Virus record (IMG/VR): IMGVR_UViG_3300048914_000111
Span: 1 to 20,526 of that record
Direction: 5' to 3' (one strand)
Length of the DNA stretch: 20,526 nucleotides
Source of the DNA: a virus
Positions 6,616 through 12,625 of the stretch are shown here, piece after piece. The first letter of the stretch is position 1; every line of letters starts with the position of its first letter. Position numbers and translations under genes: made by a program. Under the pieces are notes generated by a model. It was given only the letters and a program-made list of their open reading frames with translations. It made no database searches and was not told the DNA's origin.

Positions 6616-7029
6616 TCAAGTGACGGCTTTCCACACGTTCGGATGTATCCACAGCGTTGGTAGTTCGTTCTCTTCATACCGTTTATGTCCAACGTGTTCA
6701 CCTTCTTCAAGATCAAGGTACGGCGTAATCCAGTCGGCGAAGGCTTCGATCTCACCTTCGTAATTCTTGAGGTCGCAGCGTACGATCAGCACCCAATACT
6801 TGCCGATGTCATCATACTTGAAGTGTTGAATTGCATCCGGCACGAAGTAGTAACTAGACGAGCGCAACATCCACGGAACACGTTGCCTCGTAAAGAAGGG
6901 ATGATCGATCACAGGTAGATCACCAAGCGCTTTCCCATCATCGCACATGACTTGAAGTGCTTTGATCACATCTGGTGGTGCCTTTCCAGACACGCGCGTA
7001 CAGATGTATAGCTCCGTATACATACCCAT
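6616..7029 (-). CDS. Hypothetical phage protein ('MYTELYI' type)
   Basis: A 137-residue protein. I start at ATG 7029 because GGAGG lies five bases before it; an upstream in-frame ATG at 7074 would start inside the preceding terminator. The protein opens MGMYTELYICTRV and continues with a helix 'APPDVIKALQVM', a hydrophobic strand 'KYWVLIVRCDLKNYEGEIE' and 'LPTLWIHPN' near the end. Small phage proteins with an MYTEL-type beginning are common and uncharacterised. It sits alone between two terminators, so it is transcribed by read-through or from an unseen promoter. Confidence 0.7.
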   Translation of the reverse strand: MGMYTELYICTRVSGKAPPDVIKALQVMCDDGKALGDLPVIDHPFFTRQRVPWMLRSSSYYFVPDAIQHFKYDDIGKYWVLIVRCDLKNYEGEIEAFADWITPYLDLEEGEHVGHKRYEENELPTLWIHPNVWKAVT

Positions 7030-7042
7030 TTCTTCCTCCATG

Positions 7043-7072
7043 AAAAAGGCCCCGGAGTTCTCTCCGAGGCCC
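7043..7072 (-). terminator. Rho-independent terminator, leftward
   Basis: The minus-strand stem GGCCTCGGAG (7062-7071), loop AGAA, CTCCGGGGCC (7048-7057) is followed by TTTTT (7043-7047): a textbook terminator for the gene at 7097-8116. The next gene's Shine-Dalgarno sequence starts directly after the T-run. Confidence 0.92.
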
Positions 7073-7078
7073 AAGAAC

Positions 7079-7091
7079 TACAGGTCCTGTA
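7079..7091 (-). repeat. 13-bp palindrome, centre GTC
   Basis: TACAGGTCCTGTA between the stop of the 7097-8116 gene and its terminator, in the 3' untranslated RNA. Confidence 0.9.
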
Positions 7092-7096
7092 GTCGG

Positions 7097-8116
7097 TTAC
7101 TTCTTCTTGCCTTCACCGGCCACTTCCGCAGCGGCCAGCTTCTTCTTCTGCTCCTCGCCCTTGGCCCAAGCGGTCAGGGTTTCATCGAGGAACGGCACAA
7201 TCGACTGGAGCTGACGGATCATCTCAGGCGTGAACTCGCCTTCCTGAGCCGACACGACACGACGCAGGTTATTCACGATGGCACCGAAGTCCTCATCGCT
7301 GATCCCCAGCTTGGCGTCGCCGGAACGATCGTTGCCCTTGTCGGCACGAGCGTCGATACCCGGCTTGACCTCACCTTCGGCCTTCTTGTGCGCATCAGCC
7401 GCAACACGGATAACCGCAGCCAGCGTCGGAGCAACCTTCGCACCTTCGTTCGGGTTGCGCTTGCCGAACTCGACCGTAGTGCTGCCGTTGTTCTTCGTCT
7501 TGTCGCCGACGAGGAACTCCGGTGCGTTCTCGATCACAGCCTTGACCGAGCCGTTCTCCTCGACGATCTTGAGGTCCGCAGCCTTCGTGCCGCCATCGAG
7601 CAGGCCGATAGCGAACTTGCAGGCATCGGACAGACGCATATTGAGACGCTTCCGGTTGTTGAACCGGCGAGTATACTCAGCTTCGTCCTTGTCCTTGTCG
7701 ACTGCGGAGTAATCGTACTCCTTCTGGTGCGACGGGTCAGTCCAAGACACGACGATCTCGTCGTCCTTGATCTCTTTCTTGACCACGCCGAACATCTGGA
7801 GCAGGCGAGTATTCAGCTTCTCGACCTTCTTGCCGCCCTCGAAGATCGCGAAGATATTCAGCTCCGGGTCCTTCTCGTGAGCAGTCATCACGGCCTTGGA
7901 CAGTTCAAAGCCGATGAACTTCCGCACCTGCTCGCCGGTGTCGACGGCAGCCGCGATTTCTTCGTCGTAGCTAGCCTGCTGGATCAGAGCCTTGAGCAGA
8001 TCGTTACCGAACGCAGCCATGTTGTTCGGGTCGAACGCCTTGAGCTGCGGGACGGTTGCGTTGATCGCAACGGTCGGGAGCTGTTCGGAGGTAGTTTCGT
8101 TAATGACTTCAGCCAT
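7097..8116 (-). CDS. Large hypothetical protein, probably well expressed
   Basis: A 339-residue soluble protein, the second largest on this arm, and not recognised. It has an acidic first half ('VKKEIKDDEIVVSWTDPS', 'DKDKDEAEYTRRFNN'), a central 'RLSDACKFAIGLLDGG', and a Lys-rich C-terminus ending in three lysines. Translation starts at 8116 after AAGGAACTATGAA, a Shine-Dalgarno sequence shared with other well-led genes here. A strong terminator follows directly. Codon choice is more GC-biased than in its neighbours. Size, terminator and leader suggest abundant expression, perhaps as a DNA-binding or structural early protein; this is inference. Confidence 0.75.
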   Translation of the reverse strand: MAEVINETTSEQLPTVAINATVPQLKAFDPNNMAAFGNDLLKALIQQASYDEEIAAAVDTGEQVRKFIGFELSKAVMTAHEKDPELNIFAIFEGGKKVEKLNTRLLQMFGVVKKEIKDDEIVVSWTDPSHQKEYDYSAVDKDKDEAEYTRRFNNRKRLNMRLSDACKFAIGLLDGGTKAADLKIVEENGSVKAVIENAPEFLVGDKTKNNGSTTVEFGKRNPNEGAKVAPTLAAVIRVAADAHKKAEGEVKPGIDARADKGNDRSGDAKLGISDEDFGAIVNNLRRVVSAQEGEFTPEMIRQLQSIVPFLDETLTAWAKGEEQKKKLAAAEVAGEGKKK

Positions 8117-8117
8117 T

Positions 8118-8516
8118 TCATAGTTCCTTGTTGAGTTGTTGCTCGAACCAGTCGTCGTCTACAGGTCCTGTAGTGTCGGCCTGATACCGAATGGTAGTCA
8201 CCATCGGCTGGTCCATATGGATGTTAGGCACGGTGACGGGGAAGCATATCTTAACTTCCACCGCATCTGCAATAGCATTCAGCGTGTTGCAGAATTTCTG
8301 ACGGGCATCGATGGTCTGAAAACCATACAAGCCCGCTGGACGGACGACGGAGTAATCCCCGACGACCTTACGTGTTTGGTGCGCTTCATGCAGATCAGTA
8401 AGCAGTTCGTACGGAACTCCTACAGCTTCTGTAAGTAACGCATGATACTTGTACCCGGCTAGTTGTGTCGGGAGGTAGAATATGGGCGGGTTGTCCCTCC
8501 CACGTTGGTCAGCCAT
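8118..8516 (-). CDS. Hypothetical protein
   Basis: A 132-residue protein with no recognised family, mixed alpha/beta: 'YKYHALLTEAVGVPYELL', 'FCNTLNAIADAVEVKICF' and 'MVTTIRYQAD'. The start at 8516 has GGGAG upstream. Two palindrome copies lie inside and both read in the Thr-x-x-Val frame. The final codons (Lys-Glu-Leu, stop) double as the Shine-Dalgarno region of the next gene. Confidence 0.67.
   Translation of the reverse strand: MADQRGRDNPPIFYLPTQLAGYKYHALLTEAVGVPYELLTDLHEAHQTRKVVGDYSVVRPAGLYGFQTIDARQKFCNTLNAIADAVEVKICFPVTVPNIHMDQPMVTTIRYQADTTGPVDDDWFEQQLNKEL
8160..8172 (-). repeat. 13-bp palindrome, centre GTC
   Basis: TACAGGTCCTGTA inside the gene at 8118-8516, encoding Thr-Gly-Pro-Val, 43 bases before the next start at 8116. 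Confidence 0.9.
8421..8433 (-). repeat. 13-bp palindrome, centre CTT
   Basis: TACAGCTTCTGTA inside the same gene, encoding Thr-Glu-Ala-Val. Confidence 0.88.
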
Positions 8517-8574
8517 TCATTGCGTTCTCCCTAGCAAGGCGTGGAGGGCAGAAAAGAGAAATCGCCTTTGTCCA

Positions 8575-8970
8575 CTACGCAGGTGGTGCTGATAGTTCGC
8601 GAAAGTGCGTAGCATCACGAATGTACACATCATTGTTGAACCAGACGACACCGCCCACTTCCGTATAACCGTAGTGCACGATCTCTTGCGACCCATCCTT
8701 ACAATACACGATGATCTCATGTGGACTGGTATGCCCGTAGAGATGTTCGGCAACAGAGATAGGCTGCCAAGCAGTCGCCTTCTTGTACTCCATGAGCTTC
8801 GCAGACATGCGCTCGGCGTAGGTCTTGGCCTCACTGATCAGCTCAAGCATCGTGGCGGCGTCAGCACGATTAGAGCCCTCGAATGAATAGTGTTTGATCA
8901 TTTTGTCGCGCATCTCCTCCAACACCGCACAGATTGTACGGTGTCGGCTGAGGAATGACGCGGGGCTCAT
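8575..8970 (-). CDS. DUF551-like protein
   Basis: A 131-residue protein. The N-terminal 65 residues are helical ('CAVLEEMRDKMIKHYSFEG', 'EAKTYAERMSAKLMEYKK'). The last 65 match the DUF551 pattern: a 'WQPISVAEHL' opening (family W-I-S-V-x-x-x-L-P), a strand 'EIIVYCKDG', 'YGYTEVGGVVWFN' and the ending 'DATHFRELSAPP' (family T-H-W-x-P-L-P-x-P-P). DUF551 is a small phage and prophage domain of unknown function. ATG 8970 overlaps the upstream stop (ATGA), and its Shine-Dalgarno sequence, AGGAG nine bases upstream, is supplied by the palindrome copy at 8975. Confidence 0.72.
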   Translation of the reverse strand: MSPASFLSRHRTICAVLEEMRDKMIKHYSFEGSNRADAATMLELISEAKTYAERMSAKLMEYKKATAWQPISVAEHLYGHTSPHEIIVYCKDGSQEIVHYGYTEVGGVVWFNNDVYIRDATHFRELSAPPA

Positions 8971-9134
8971 TCGCTACAGCTCCTGTAATACTCCCGAGTG
9001 ATCGAGGCATAACTCTCCTCGGCTTCGTCACCAAAGCCCTCATCAAGCAGCAAATCGTCGGAGTGGTCCTGTGCTGTCATCTCGATGACTGGCATGTCAT
9101 TGGTATCGTCATAGACGAGAACGAGCTTAGGCAT
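8967..9134 (-). CDS. Small acidic hypothetical protein
   Basis: A 55-residue acidic protein beginning MPKLVLVYDD, with a patch 'DDLLLDEGFGDEAEESY'. I use ATG 9134, nine bases after an AGG; ATG 9140 two codons earlier is equally possible. It overlaps the end of the upstream gene by a few bases. Its last residues (Tyr-Arg-Ser-Cys-Ser-Glu) come from the palindrome copy at 8975, here in an unusual frame. The family is unknown. Confidence 0.6.
   Translation of the reverse strand: MPKLVLVYDDTNDMPVIEMTAQDHSDDLLLDEGFGDEAEESYASITREYYRSCSE
8975..8987 (-). repeat. 13-bp palindrome, centre CTC, acting as ribosome binding site
   Basis: TACAGCTCCTGTA. On the minus strand its AGGAG lies nine bases before ATG 8970, and it also encodes the C-terminus of the preceding gene. 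Confidence 0.9.
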
Positions 9135-9420
9135 CGGCATCGGCCTGTTCTGACTCAATACCGCTGTTCGGATTCGCCATCCAAGCATAACGCCGACCAG
9201 CAGCTTCAAACCAAGCCGCATCGAGCTTACATTGTTCGGCTACTTTCTCCTTCAGCCCACCAGCGAGTATTGATGCCGTCACTCGCGAGAACTGTTCCAT
9301 CTCGTGAATGAACTGCTCGATGACTTCCAGCTCCTCCATCGCATACCCGACATACAGATTGTGCAGGCCGGGATTATCCCGATGGTCTATTTGAAAAGAT
9401 AAGACGCTATCGTTCGCCAT
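9127..9420 (-). CDS. Hypothetical helical protein
   Basis: A 97-residue protein, mostly helical ('EELEVIEQFIHEMEQFSRV', 'LKEKVAEQCKLDAAWFEAA'), with no recognised family. ATG 9420 follows AGGAAAGGAACTACGA, the same leader type seen before the genes at 13071 and 13495. The upstream 69 bases carry two hairpins, so this gene begins after a structured spacer. Confidence 0.66.
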   Translation of the reverse strand: MANDSVLSFQIDHRDNPGLHNLYVGYAMEELEVIEQFIHEMEQFSRVTASILAGGLKEKVAEQCKLDAAWFEAAGRRYAWMANPNSGIESEQADADA

Positions 9421-9440
9421 TCGTAGTTCCTTTCCTGATT

Positions 9441-9481
9441 GTGGAGTGTGAACTCCTCACTACGGCAGACATCCGCCGTAG
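9441..9481 (-). other. Two-hairpin leader before the gene at 9420
   Basis: Hairpin one is GGAGT (9443-9447), loop GTGA, ACTCC (9452-9456). Hairpin two is CTACGGC (9460-9466) with GCCGTAG (9475-9481), 8-base loop. Both lie between the stop at 9490 and the start at 9420. Confidence 0.6.
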
Positions 9482-9489
9482 GTAGTAGC

Positions 9490-9615
9490 TCACTTGGCCC
9501 GTAACGCCTCAGGCTTGGTATCGTAATACCCGACCAGTCGGAACAGCGGTGACTGCTTCGGCCAACGATACGCAGCCCATTTCTGCTCACGGGCAGACCA
9601 ACAGACGATGTTCAT
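9490..9615 (-). CDS. Small hypothetical protein
   Basis: A 41-residue gene. ATG 9615 overlaps the upstream stop (ATGA). The peptide begins MNIVCWSAREQKWAAYRW, continues LVGYYDTKPEALRAK and is rich in aromatic residues. The 'GYYDTKPEA' segment is reminiscent of short phage proteins in which a strand is followed by a helix beginning T-x-x-E-A. No family is assigned. Evidence is the start/stop coupling and the protein-like composition. Confidence 0.62.
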   Translation of the reverse strand: MNIVCWSAREQKWAAYRWPKQSPLFRLVGYYDTKPEALRAK

Positions 9616-9992
9616 GCTGCTTCCTTCGCCAGTTCGATCGCACGATCGTAGACCTTGAGCATGGTGGGGTAGTCAGGACAGAGGTCGTCGTTGAAGTCGC
9701 CAACGTCGATATAATAAGACGTATCGATGTTATTCGCATGAAGCCACTCCAAAGCGGCTTTATTGAGTAAGTGGCCAGATTTGTTCCACTCGTGCGTATC
9801 ATACGCTTCTACGCCATCTGTAGCAGACGGACGAGGAACACCCTCACGAGCAAGAAGCATACACGCACGCCCCTCCTCCCGGCTGCCCCACTTGCCCGTG
9901 GGATCATGCATCCAACGATGCTCCCCTTCGCCGAGCCAGTTTCGTGCGTCCTGCAAAATCTCGGCGGCAGTCATCTCCACCGTATCGGTCAT
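9612..9992 (-). CDS. DUF6197-like protein
   Basis: A 126-residue protein. It starts with 'TAAEILQDARNWLGEG', then a Trp/Gly region 'RWMHDPTGKWGSREEGRAC', a central Leu/Ala helix 'LLNKAALEWLHANN', and ends 'VGDFNDDLCPDYPTMLKVYDRAIELAKEA'. This order of an N-terminal 'A-x-x-L-x-x-A' helix, a Cys after Ala/Gly, an F-N-D motif and a terminal 'V-x-x-x-F/Y-D-R-A-I-x-L-A' helix resembles DUF6197, a phage and actinobacterial family of unknown function. The start at 9992 overlaps the upstream stop. Confidence 0.65.
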   Translation of the reverse strand: MTDTVEMTAAEILQDARNWLGEGEHRWMHDPTGKWGSREEGRACMLLAREGVPRPSATDGVEAYDTHEWNKSGHLLNKAALEWLHANNIDTSYYIDVGDFNDDLCPDYPTMLKVYDRAIELAKEAA

Positions 9993-10201
9993 TTGCCTTT
10001 CCCCTTCCTCGGGTTGCGCATCTCATACGCACGATTGCGTGACACGAGCTGAGCATGTGACTTCGGTCGGTGCGTATCCTTGATGAACGTGGGCGTGTCT
10101 TTGGTGAAGCAGGTATTAGACTTCACCCGCCCCGGCGACATGCCATCGGGCCAGTTGCGAGGATGGATCGACAGCTGCGGACGTGTGTTGTTCTCGGACA
10201 T
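9989..10201 (-). CDS. Small basic hypothetical protein
   Basis: A 70-residue basic protein. ATG 10201 lies just past the upstream stop at 10203, with AGGAAAGG upstream; the ATG at 10384 is rejected because it is deep inside the upstream gene. The sequence is polar and short on hydrophobic residues ('SIHPRNWPDGMSPGRV', 'THRPKSHAQLVSRNRAY'), with the basic tail 'RNPRKGKGK'. It may be disordered and nucleic-acid binding, but this is only suggested by charge. Confidence 0.6.
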   Translation of the reverse strand: MSENNTRPQLSIHPRNWPDGMSPGRVKSNTCFTKDTPTFIKDTHRPKSHAQLVSRNRAYEMRNPRKGKGK

Positions 10202-10202
10202 G

Positions 10203-10421
10203 TTAGTGCGCCTTTCCTGCTGCACGAGTACGGGCCCATTTGCGATGAGCACGCGAACCGGATGAACGATGAACTGTGCCCTTGTGCTGACGCCGTAGGC
10301 GCAGTGCGGCCGTGACCTCGTCTGTGCCAAACACGTCCGGCATCTCGAAACGGATCGGCTCAGCCAGTAGCTTGTTGATGGCACGAAGTGGCAGTGTGAA
10401 GGTATTGAAGATATTCATCAT
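10203..10421 (-). CDS. Small basic hypothetical protein
   Basis: A 72-residue, strongly basic protein with an N-terminal helix 'IFNTFTLPLRAINKLLAE' and an Arg/His/Lys-rich C-terminal half ('LRLRRQHKGTVHRSSGSR'). The start is ATG 10421 (a second ATG follows at once). The Shine-Dalgarno sequence is AGGAG seven bases upstream, contained entirely in the palindrome at 10424. The C-terminal half includes the GACGCCGTAGGCGCAG hairpin element. Nucleic-acid binding is possible by charge; the family is unknown. Confidence 0.62.
   Translation of the reverse strand: MMNIFNTFTLPLRAINKLLAEPIRFEMPDVFGTDEVTAALRLRRQHKGTVHRSSGSRAHRKWARTRAAGKAH
10289..10304. repeat. GCC/GGC hairpin element, copy 1
   Basis: GACGCCGTAGGCGCAG. 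GCGCC-type arms surround a short loop. This copy is inside the gene at 10203-10421 and is identical to the copy at 13113. Confidence 0.65.
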
Positions 10422-10423
10422 GT

Positions 10424-10436
10424 TACAGCTCCTGTA
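10424..10436 (-). repeat. 13-bp palindrome, centre CTC, acting as ribosome binding site
   Basis: TACAGCTCCTGTA between two genes. Its minus-strand AGGAG is seven bases before ATG 10421. Confidence 0.9.
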
Positions 10437-10437
10437 G

Positions 10438-10557
10438 TTACCAGCCCAGCCGCCAATCGACTAGGCCATAGATGAGGAAGCTCACGGAGATGGCCGTGAG
10501 TATGATCACGTACGGACGTGGATCACGTATGAAGTGGGCGATGATACGTTTAGTCAT
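10438..10557 (-). CDS. Small single-span membrane protein
   Basis: A 39-residue gene starting at ATG 10557 and overlapping the upstream gene by 8 bp. A basic N-terminus (MTKRIIAHFIRDPRPY) is followed by one hydrophobic segment 'VIILTAISVSFLIYGLV' (about residues 19-35) and a short 'DWRLGW' end. The positive N-terminus suggests an N-in topology. Phage membrane peptides of this kind can be holin-like or superinfection factors; no specific role can be assigned. Confidence 0.6.
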   Translation of the reverse strand: MTKRIIAHFIRDPRPYVIILTAISVSFLIYGLVDWRLGW

Positions 10558-11041
10558 CTTCCAAGTCCTCCAGTGATGGTAGTGGCCCTTCAAGCATGAG
10601 CGGTTTTGGATCAGCCTGCTCAAGCAATAGAGCCTCAGGCTGATTACAGTAATCGATGACTACGCCCATTAGAGCCATGAACATCGATCGTGCGGAGTGT
10701 TTGGTAGTCGAACCACGCAGCGCCCACCAGAAAGGCATGTTGTCCTCGTCTAGTGGAATAGGATCATATGGACCGAGCACATAAATCGTATCGTTGAAAG
10801 CCACGGTCCATGTGTTGTTCGGTTGCGGCTTGAAGTTAACGTGCGGGCGTAGGTCCGTACGTTGTAGATGCTTGCGGACGAGTTCGTCCGATTTCGCCTT
10901 GTGCTGATCAGCTTCCTTCACGATGTCGTCAGCCAACTCCTTAGCCACATTGAGCAAGTCATGGGCCGATTGGAGTGTGCGTTTGAGCGTGAGGTAGGCG
11001 GTCGGCTCGTGGCTTGTGCGTGAGGCTTTGGGGTTGGCCAT
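10550..11041 (-). CDS. Hypothetical protein
   Basis: A 163-residue protein. Residues 20-60 are helical and charged ('TLQSAHDLLNVAKELADDI', 'DQHKAKSDELVRKHL'), followed by a beta-rich part 'NTWTVAFNDTIYVLGPYDP' and a hydrophobic 'SMFMALMGVVIDYCNQ', then an acidic end. The family is unknown. ATG 11041 lies four bases after the palindrome at 11046; AGGA in that repeat is the only Shine-Dalgarno candidate, at ten bases. Confidence 0.68.
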   Translation of the reverse strand: MANPKASRTSHEPTAYLTLKRTLQSAHDLLNVAKELADDIVKEADQHKAKSDELVRKHLQRTDLRPHVNFKPQPNNTWTVAFNDTIYVLGPYDPIPLDEDNMPFWWALRGSTTKHSARSMFMALMGVVIDYCNQPEALLLEQADPKPLMLEGPLPSLEDLEDD

Positions 11042-11045
11042 TGGC

Positions 11046-11058
11046 TACAGGTCCTGTA
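11046..11058 (-). repeat. 13-bp palindrome, centre GTC
   Basis: TACAGGTCCTGTA filling the 18-base gap between the stop at 11060 and the start at 11041. Its AGGAC is the likely ribosome binding site. Confidence 0.9.
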
Positions 11059-11059
11059 G

Positions 11060-11326
11060 TTACGCCGCAGGCTCAGGTTGGGCTGCCAAAGCCTCAAGGA
11101 TCGTATCGCTGTCAGACTGACACGAACAAACCTCAACGATCCGCACCAAATTGCGGTTGAACTTCGGTAGGCAACCCAACGCCCGATCACGAGACGCAAC
11201 CGCCCGTTCGTAATCATAAGTGCCGCAGTCGAATTTCCACGACATAACAGTCGTGCTGCCGATGTCGCGTTCGACCCAAACCGCGACGACGTAATACGGT
11301 ATGCACTTCATTGGCTTGAACGACAT
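11060..11326 (-). CDS. Hypothetical protein
   Basis: An 88-residue protein. ATG 11326 is chosen because AAGGAGG precedes it at ideal distance; the ATG at 11362 would put the start inside the promoter box. The sequence runs 'CIPYYVVAVWVERDIG', 'YDYERAVASRDRALGCL' and 'VRIVEVCSC', a strand-helix-strand layout with clustered cysteines. No family is recognised. It is the first gene after the promoter-like site at 11353-11361. Confidence 0.68.
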   Translation of the reverse strand: MSFKPMKCIPYYVVAVWVERDIGSTTVMSWKFDCGTYDYERAVASRDRALGCLPKFNRNLVRIVEVCSCQSDSDTILEALAAQPEPAA

Positions 11327-11352
11327 CACACCCTCCTTGAGTTGATGAAAGT

Positions 11353-11361
11353 AGTATAGCA
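11353..11361 (-). promoter_or_regulatory. Leftward extended -10 promoter
   Basis: The minus strand reads TGCTATACT, an extended -10 (TGn plus TATACT), 26 bases before the ATG at 11326 and just after a terminator. No clear -35 is seen. Confidence 0.55.
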
Positions 11362-11375
11362 TTCCGAGAAGGAGA

Positions 11376-11403
11376 AGGCGAGTAAAATTTTTTACCCGCC
11401 TTG
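11376..11403 (-). terminator. Terminator-like inverted repeat
   Basis: AAGGCG-x-GTAAAA pairs with TTTTAC-x-CGCCTT around a short A/T centre, just after the stop of the gene at 11410. The downstream minus-strand tail is pyrimidine-rich but not a pure T-run. Confidence 0.5.
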
Positions 11404-11409
11404 GTAGTT

Positions 11410-11670
11410 TTACAGCTCAAAAGCCGGTTTGTCCTTCACACGACGGAATTTGTTGATCGTGTGGGAGACGCTTTCGAGCAGTGCGGCTTCGATCTTCTCG
11501 ATCTGCTGCTCGGTGTACTCATACGACGAACGATTGCTGAGATTGCCGATCAGTTCGATGCGTTTGAGTGCCGACGAGACGCGCGGGTTGGCGAGGCGGA
11601 CGAAGGCCTGAGACTTGGTTTCGCCCGGCTTGGCGTCGAGTTCGATTGGTTCTTCTACTTCATTAGCCAT
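11410..11670 (-). CDS. Hypothetical protein
   Basis: An 86-residue protein beginning MANEVEEPIELDAKPGE. ATG 11670 follows GGAGGAGG and overlaps the upstream stop by 8 bp. The middle part 'ETKSQAFVRLANPRVSSALKR' (residues about 17-37) and 'YTEQQIEKIEAALLESV' are helical. This arrangement is seen in short phage proteins of unknown function; the family is not certain. It is the last gene before the terminator at 11376. Confidence 0.68.
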   Translation of the reverse strand: MANEVEEPIELDAKPGETKSQAFVRLANPRVSSALKRIELIGNLSNRSSYEYTEQQIEKIEAALLESVSHTINKFRRVKDKPAFEL

Positions 11671-11971
11671 TGAGAACCTCCTCCAACCCAAGCACGAGAT
11701 CACCCCACTGTCCTGACTGAAGTGGGTTCCTACCATCGCTAGTATCTAATCGAAGCTCGGCAGGAAGTTCGATGTCCCAAATCGGGTCTGCATATGGATG
11801 AGGCGGCTCTTTGCGTTCGAGATTATAACCCCAGCCTCCGACGTTTGCGTTGGGATGACCCATCGCATGGAGGAATTGGCAGAACGCGCAGTTGTCGTTG
11901 TCTCCATAGTTGTAGTGTTCCTCGGCGGGCTTGGTGCGCGCAAAGTCGAGGAATTGCTGTGCGGTATACAA
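11663..11971 (-). CDS. Hypothetical protein, TTG start
   Basis: A 102-residue protein starting with TTG at 11971. AGGAG inside the palindrome at 11973 lies six bases upstream, which supports the unusual start. The protein reads 'YTAQQFLDFARTKPAEEHY', then 'NCAFCQFLHAMGHPNANVGG' with a Cys-x-x-Cys and a nearby His, and a polar C-terminus. A C-x-x-C with only one His nearby does not make a convincing zinc site. No family is assigned. Confidence 0.65.
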   Translation of the reverse strand: MYTAQQFLDFARTKPAEEHYNYGDNDNCAFCQFLHAMGHPNANVGGWGYNLERKEPPHPYADPIWDIELPAELRLDTSDGRNPLQSGQWGDLVLGLEEVLNG

Positions 11972-11972
11972 T

Positions 11973-11985
11973 TACAGCTCCTGTA
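11973..11985 (-). repeat. 13-bp palindrome, centre CTC, acting as ribosome binding site
   Basis: TACAGCTCCTGTA. Its minus-strand AGGAG is six bases before the TTG start at 11971. Confidence 0.9.
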
Positions 11986-12027
11986 GAGGCGTGATTGCCT
12001 CACGAGGTAGGCGTGCGAACACCTACC
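11986..12027 (-). other. Two-hairpin leader before the TTG-start gene
   Basis: GAGGC (11986-11990), 6-base loop, GCCTC (11997-12001); on the minus strand the loop reads AATCAC. A second hairpin is GGTAGG (12006-12011) with CCTACC (12022-12027). Confidence 0.65.
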
Positions 12028-12038
12028 CACTGAGATCA

Positions 12039-12230
12039 TCACTTCGCAGGACGAATAACCTTGAGTTCGTCCCGCCGCACAACAGCATTCCCCTCAGTCT
12101 CGTACTCATAGATACGCACATAGCTATTGGGGAGGATAGCGGCAATCTTCTCCGCCAACTGTTCTGCATCGTCGTGGAATGTAACTACCTCCACAGCTTG
12201 GAATATCATCTTCATCTTCATCACGCGCAT
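12039..12230 (-). CDS. Small hypothetical protein
   Basis: A 63-residue alpha/beta protein: strand 'MIFQAVEVVTF', helix 'DDAEQLAEKIAAILP', strand 'SYVRIYEYETEG', end 'ELKVIRPAK'. ATG 12230 has AAGGGA eight bases upstream; ATG 12221, overlapping the upstream stop as TGATG, is an alternative that shortens it by three residues. The family is unknown. Confidence 0.63.
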   Translation of the reverse strand: MRVMKMKMIFQAVEVVTFHDDAEQLAEKIAAILPNSYVRIYEYETEGNAVVRRDELKVIRPAK

Positions 12231-12373
12231 GGGATCAGTCCCTTAGCCACGACGATATACACCGCATGTCCAAACTCACGCTTGAACACACGGAATTGCT
12301 TGTTCGGATATTGGCGCGCGAGTTGCGCACGACGCCGTAAGGCGCTGGCTTGGTCTCGGTATATGCGGATCAT
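12221..12373 (-). CDS. Small basic hypothetical protein
   Basis: A 50-residue protein beginning MIRIYRDQASALRRRAQLA and ending VYIVVAKGLIPCA. ATG 12373 overlaps the preceding stop (ATGA) and has GGAGG seven bases upstream. It looks like a strand, a basic helix, then two strands. The GCC/GGC hairpin element copy at 12331 is inside it. No family is recognised. Confidence 0.63.
   Translation of the reverse strand: MIRIYRDQASALRRRAQLARQYPNKQFRVFKREFGHAVYIVVAKGLIPCA
12331..12345. repeat. GCC/GGC hairpin element, copy 2
   Basis: GACGCCGTAAGGCGC, with one extra base in the loop relative to copies 1 and 3. It is inside the gene at 12221-12373. Confidence 0.55.
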
Positions 12374-12519
12374 GAGTAGTCCTCCAAGAACGCCTTGAAC
12401 CACTCTTCTTCCACGGCGTTGAAGCCGGGATGGCCATTGCGCTTGGAACCGTCCGGGCGTGCGAGACGACAAAGGATGAGCGCAAGACATTGCAGGATCA
12501 TATAGTGGTGTGGTTTCAT
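12370..12519 (-). CDS. Small hypothetical protein
   Basis: A 49-residue gene from ATG 12519 to a TGA that overlaps the next start. The peptide opens MKPHHYMILQCLALILCRLA and ends with an acidic helix 'VEEEWFKAFLEDYS'. I see no clear Shine-Dalgarno sequence before the ATG, which lies 11 bases after the palindrome at 12531. Coupling to the next gene supports it; the function is unknown. Confidence 0.55.
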   Translation of the reverse strand: MKPHHYMILQCLALILCRLARPDGSKRNGHPGFNAVEEEWFKAFLEDYS

Positions 12520-12529
12520 GTTGATGCTG

Positions 12530-12625
12530 CTACAGGACCTGTAGCCCTCCGATGAAAACGAGGATGAACAGAATTGCGGAGAGGATGATTAGCCCCTCCG
12601 CAGTTGCGAGGATGAGGTTGATCAT
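12530..12625 (-). CDS. 31-residue membrane peptide
   Basis: ATG 12625 overlaps the stop of the gene at 12622-13071 (ATGA). The peptide starts MINLILATAEGLIILS and is almost entirely hydrophobic, with only one charged residue (Glu10): one membrane-spanning helix. The palindrome at 12531 encodes its last residues (Leu-Gln-Val-Leu) and its stop codon TAG. Phage membrane micro-proteins act as holins, antiholins or exclusion factors, but size and hydrophobicity alone cannot tell which. Confidence 0.58.
   Translation of the reverse strand: MINLILATAEGLIILSAILFILVFIGGLQVL
12531..12543 (+). repeat. 13-bp palindrome, centre GAC
   Basis: TACAGGACCTGTA. It supplies the 3' end and stop of the membrane peptide gene; its polarity is opposite to most left-arm copies. 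Confidence 0.9.

Noticed and set aside
6604-6618. Leftward promoter from TTGACA at the end of the 6616-7029 gene
   Set aside because: The -35-like hexamer overlaps the stop codon and no -10 lies 16-18 bases downstream.
6962-8134. 390-codon plus-strand frame
   Set aside because: It is antisense to the 7097-8116 gene, whose start signal and terminator are both clear, and its Leu/Val/Arg-rich content is typical of a complementary-strand shadow.
9810-9822. Palindrome-like TACGCCATCTGTA
   Set aside because: Two mismatches in one arm; not separable from chance.
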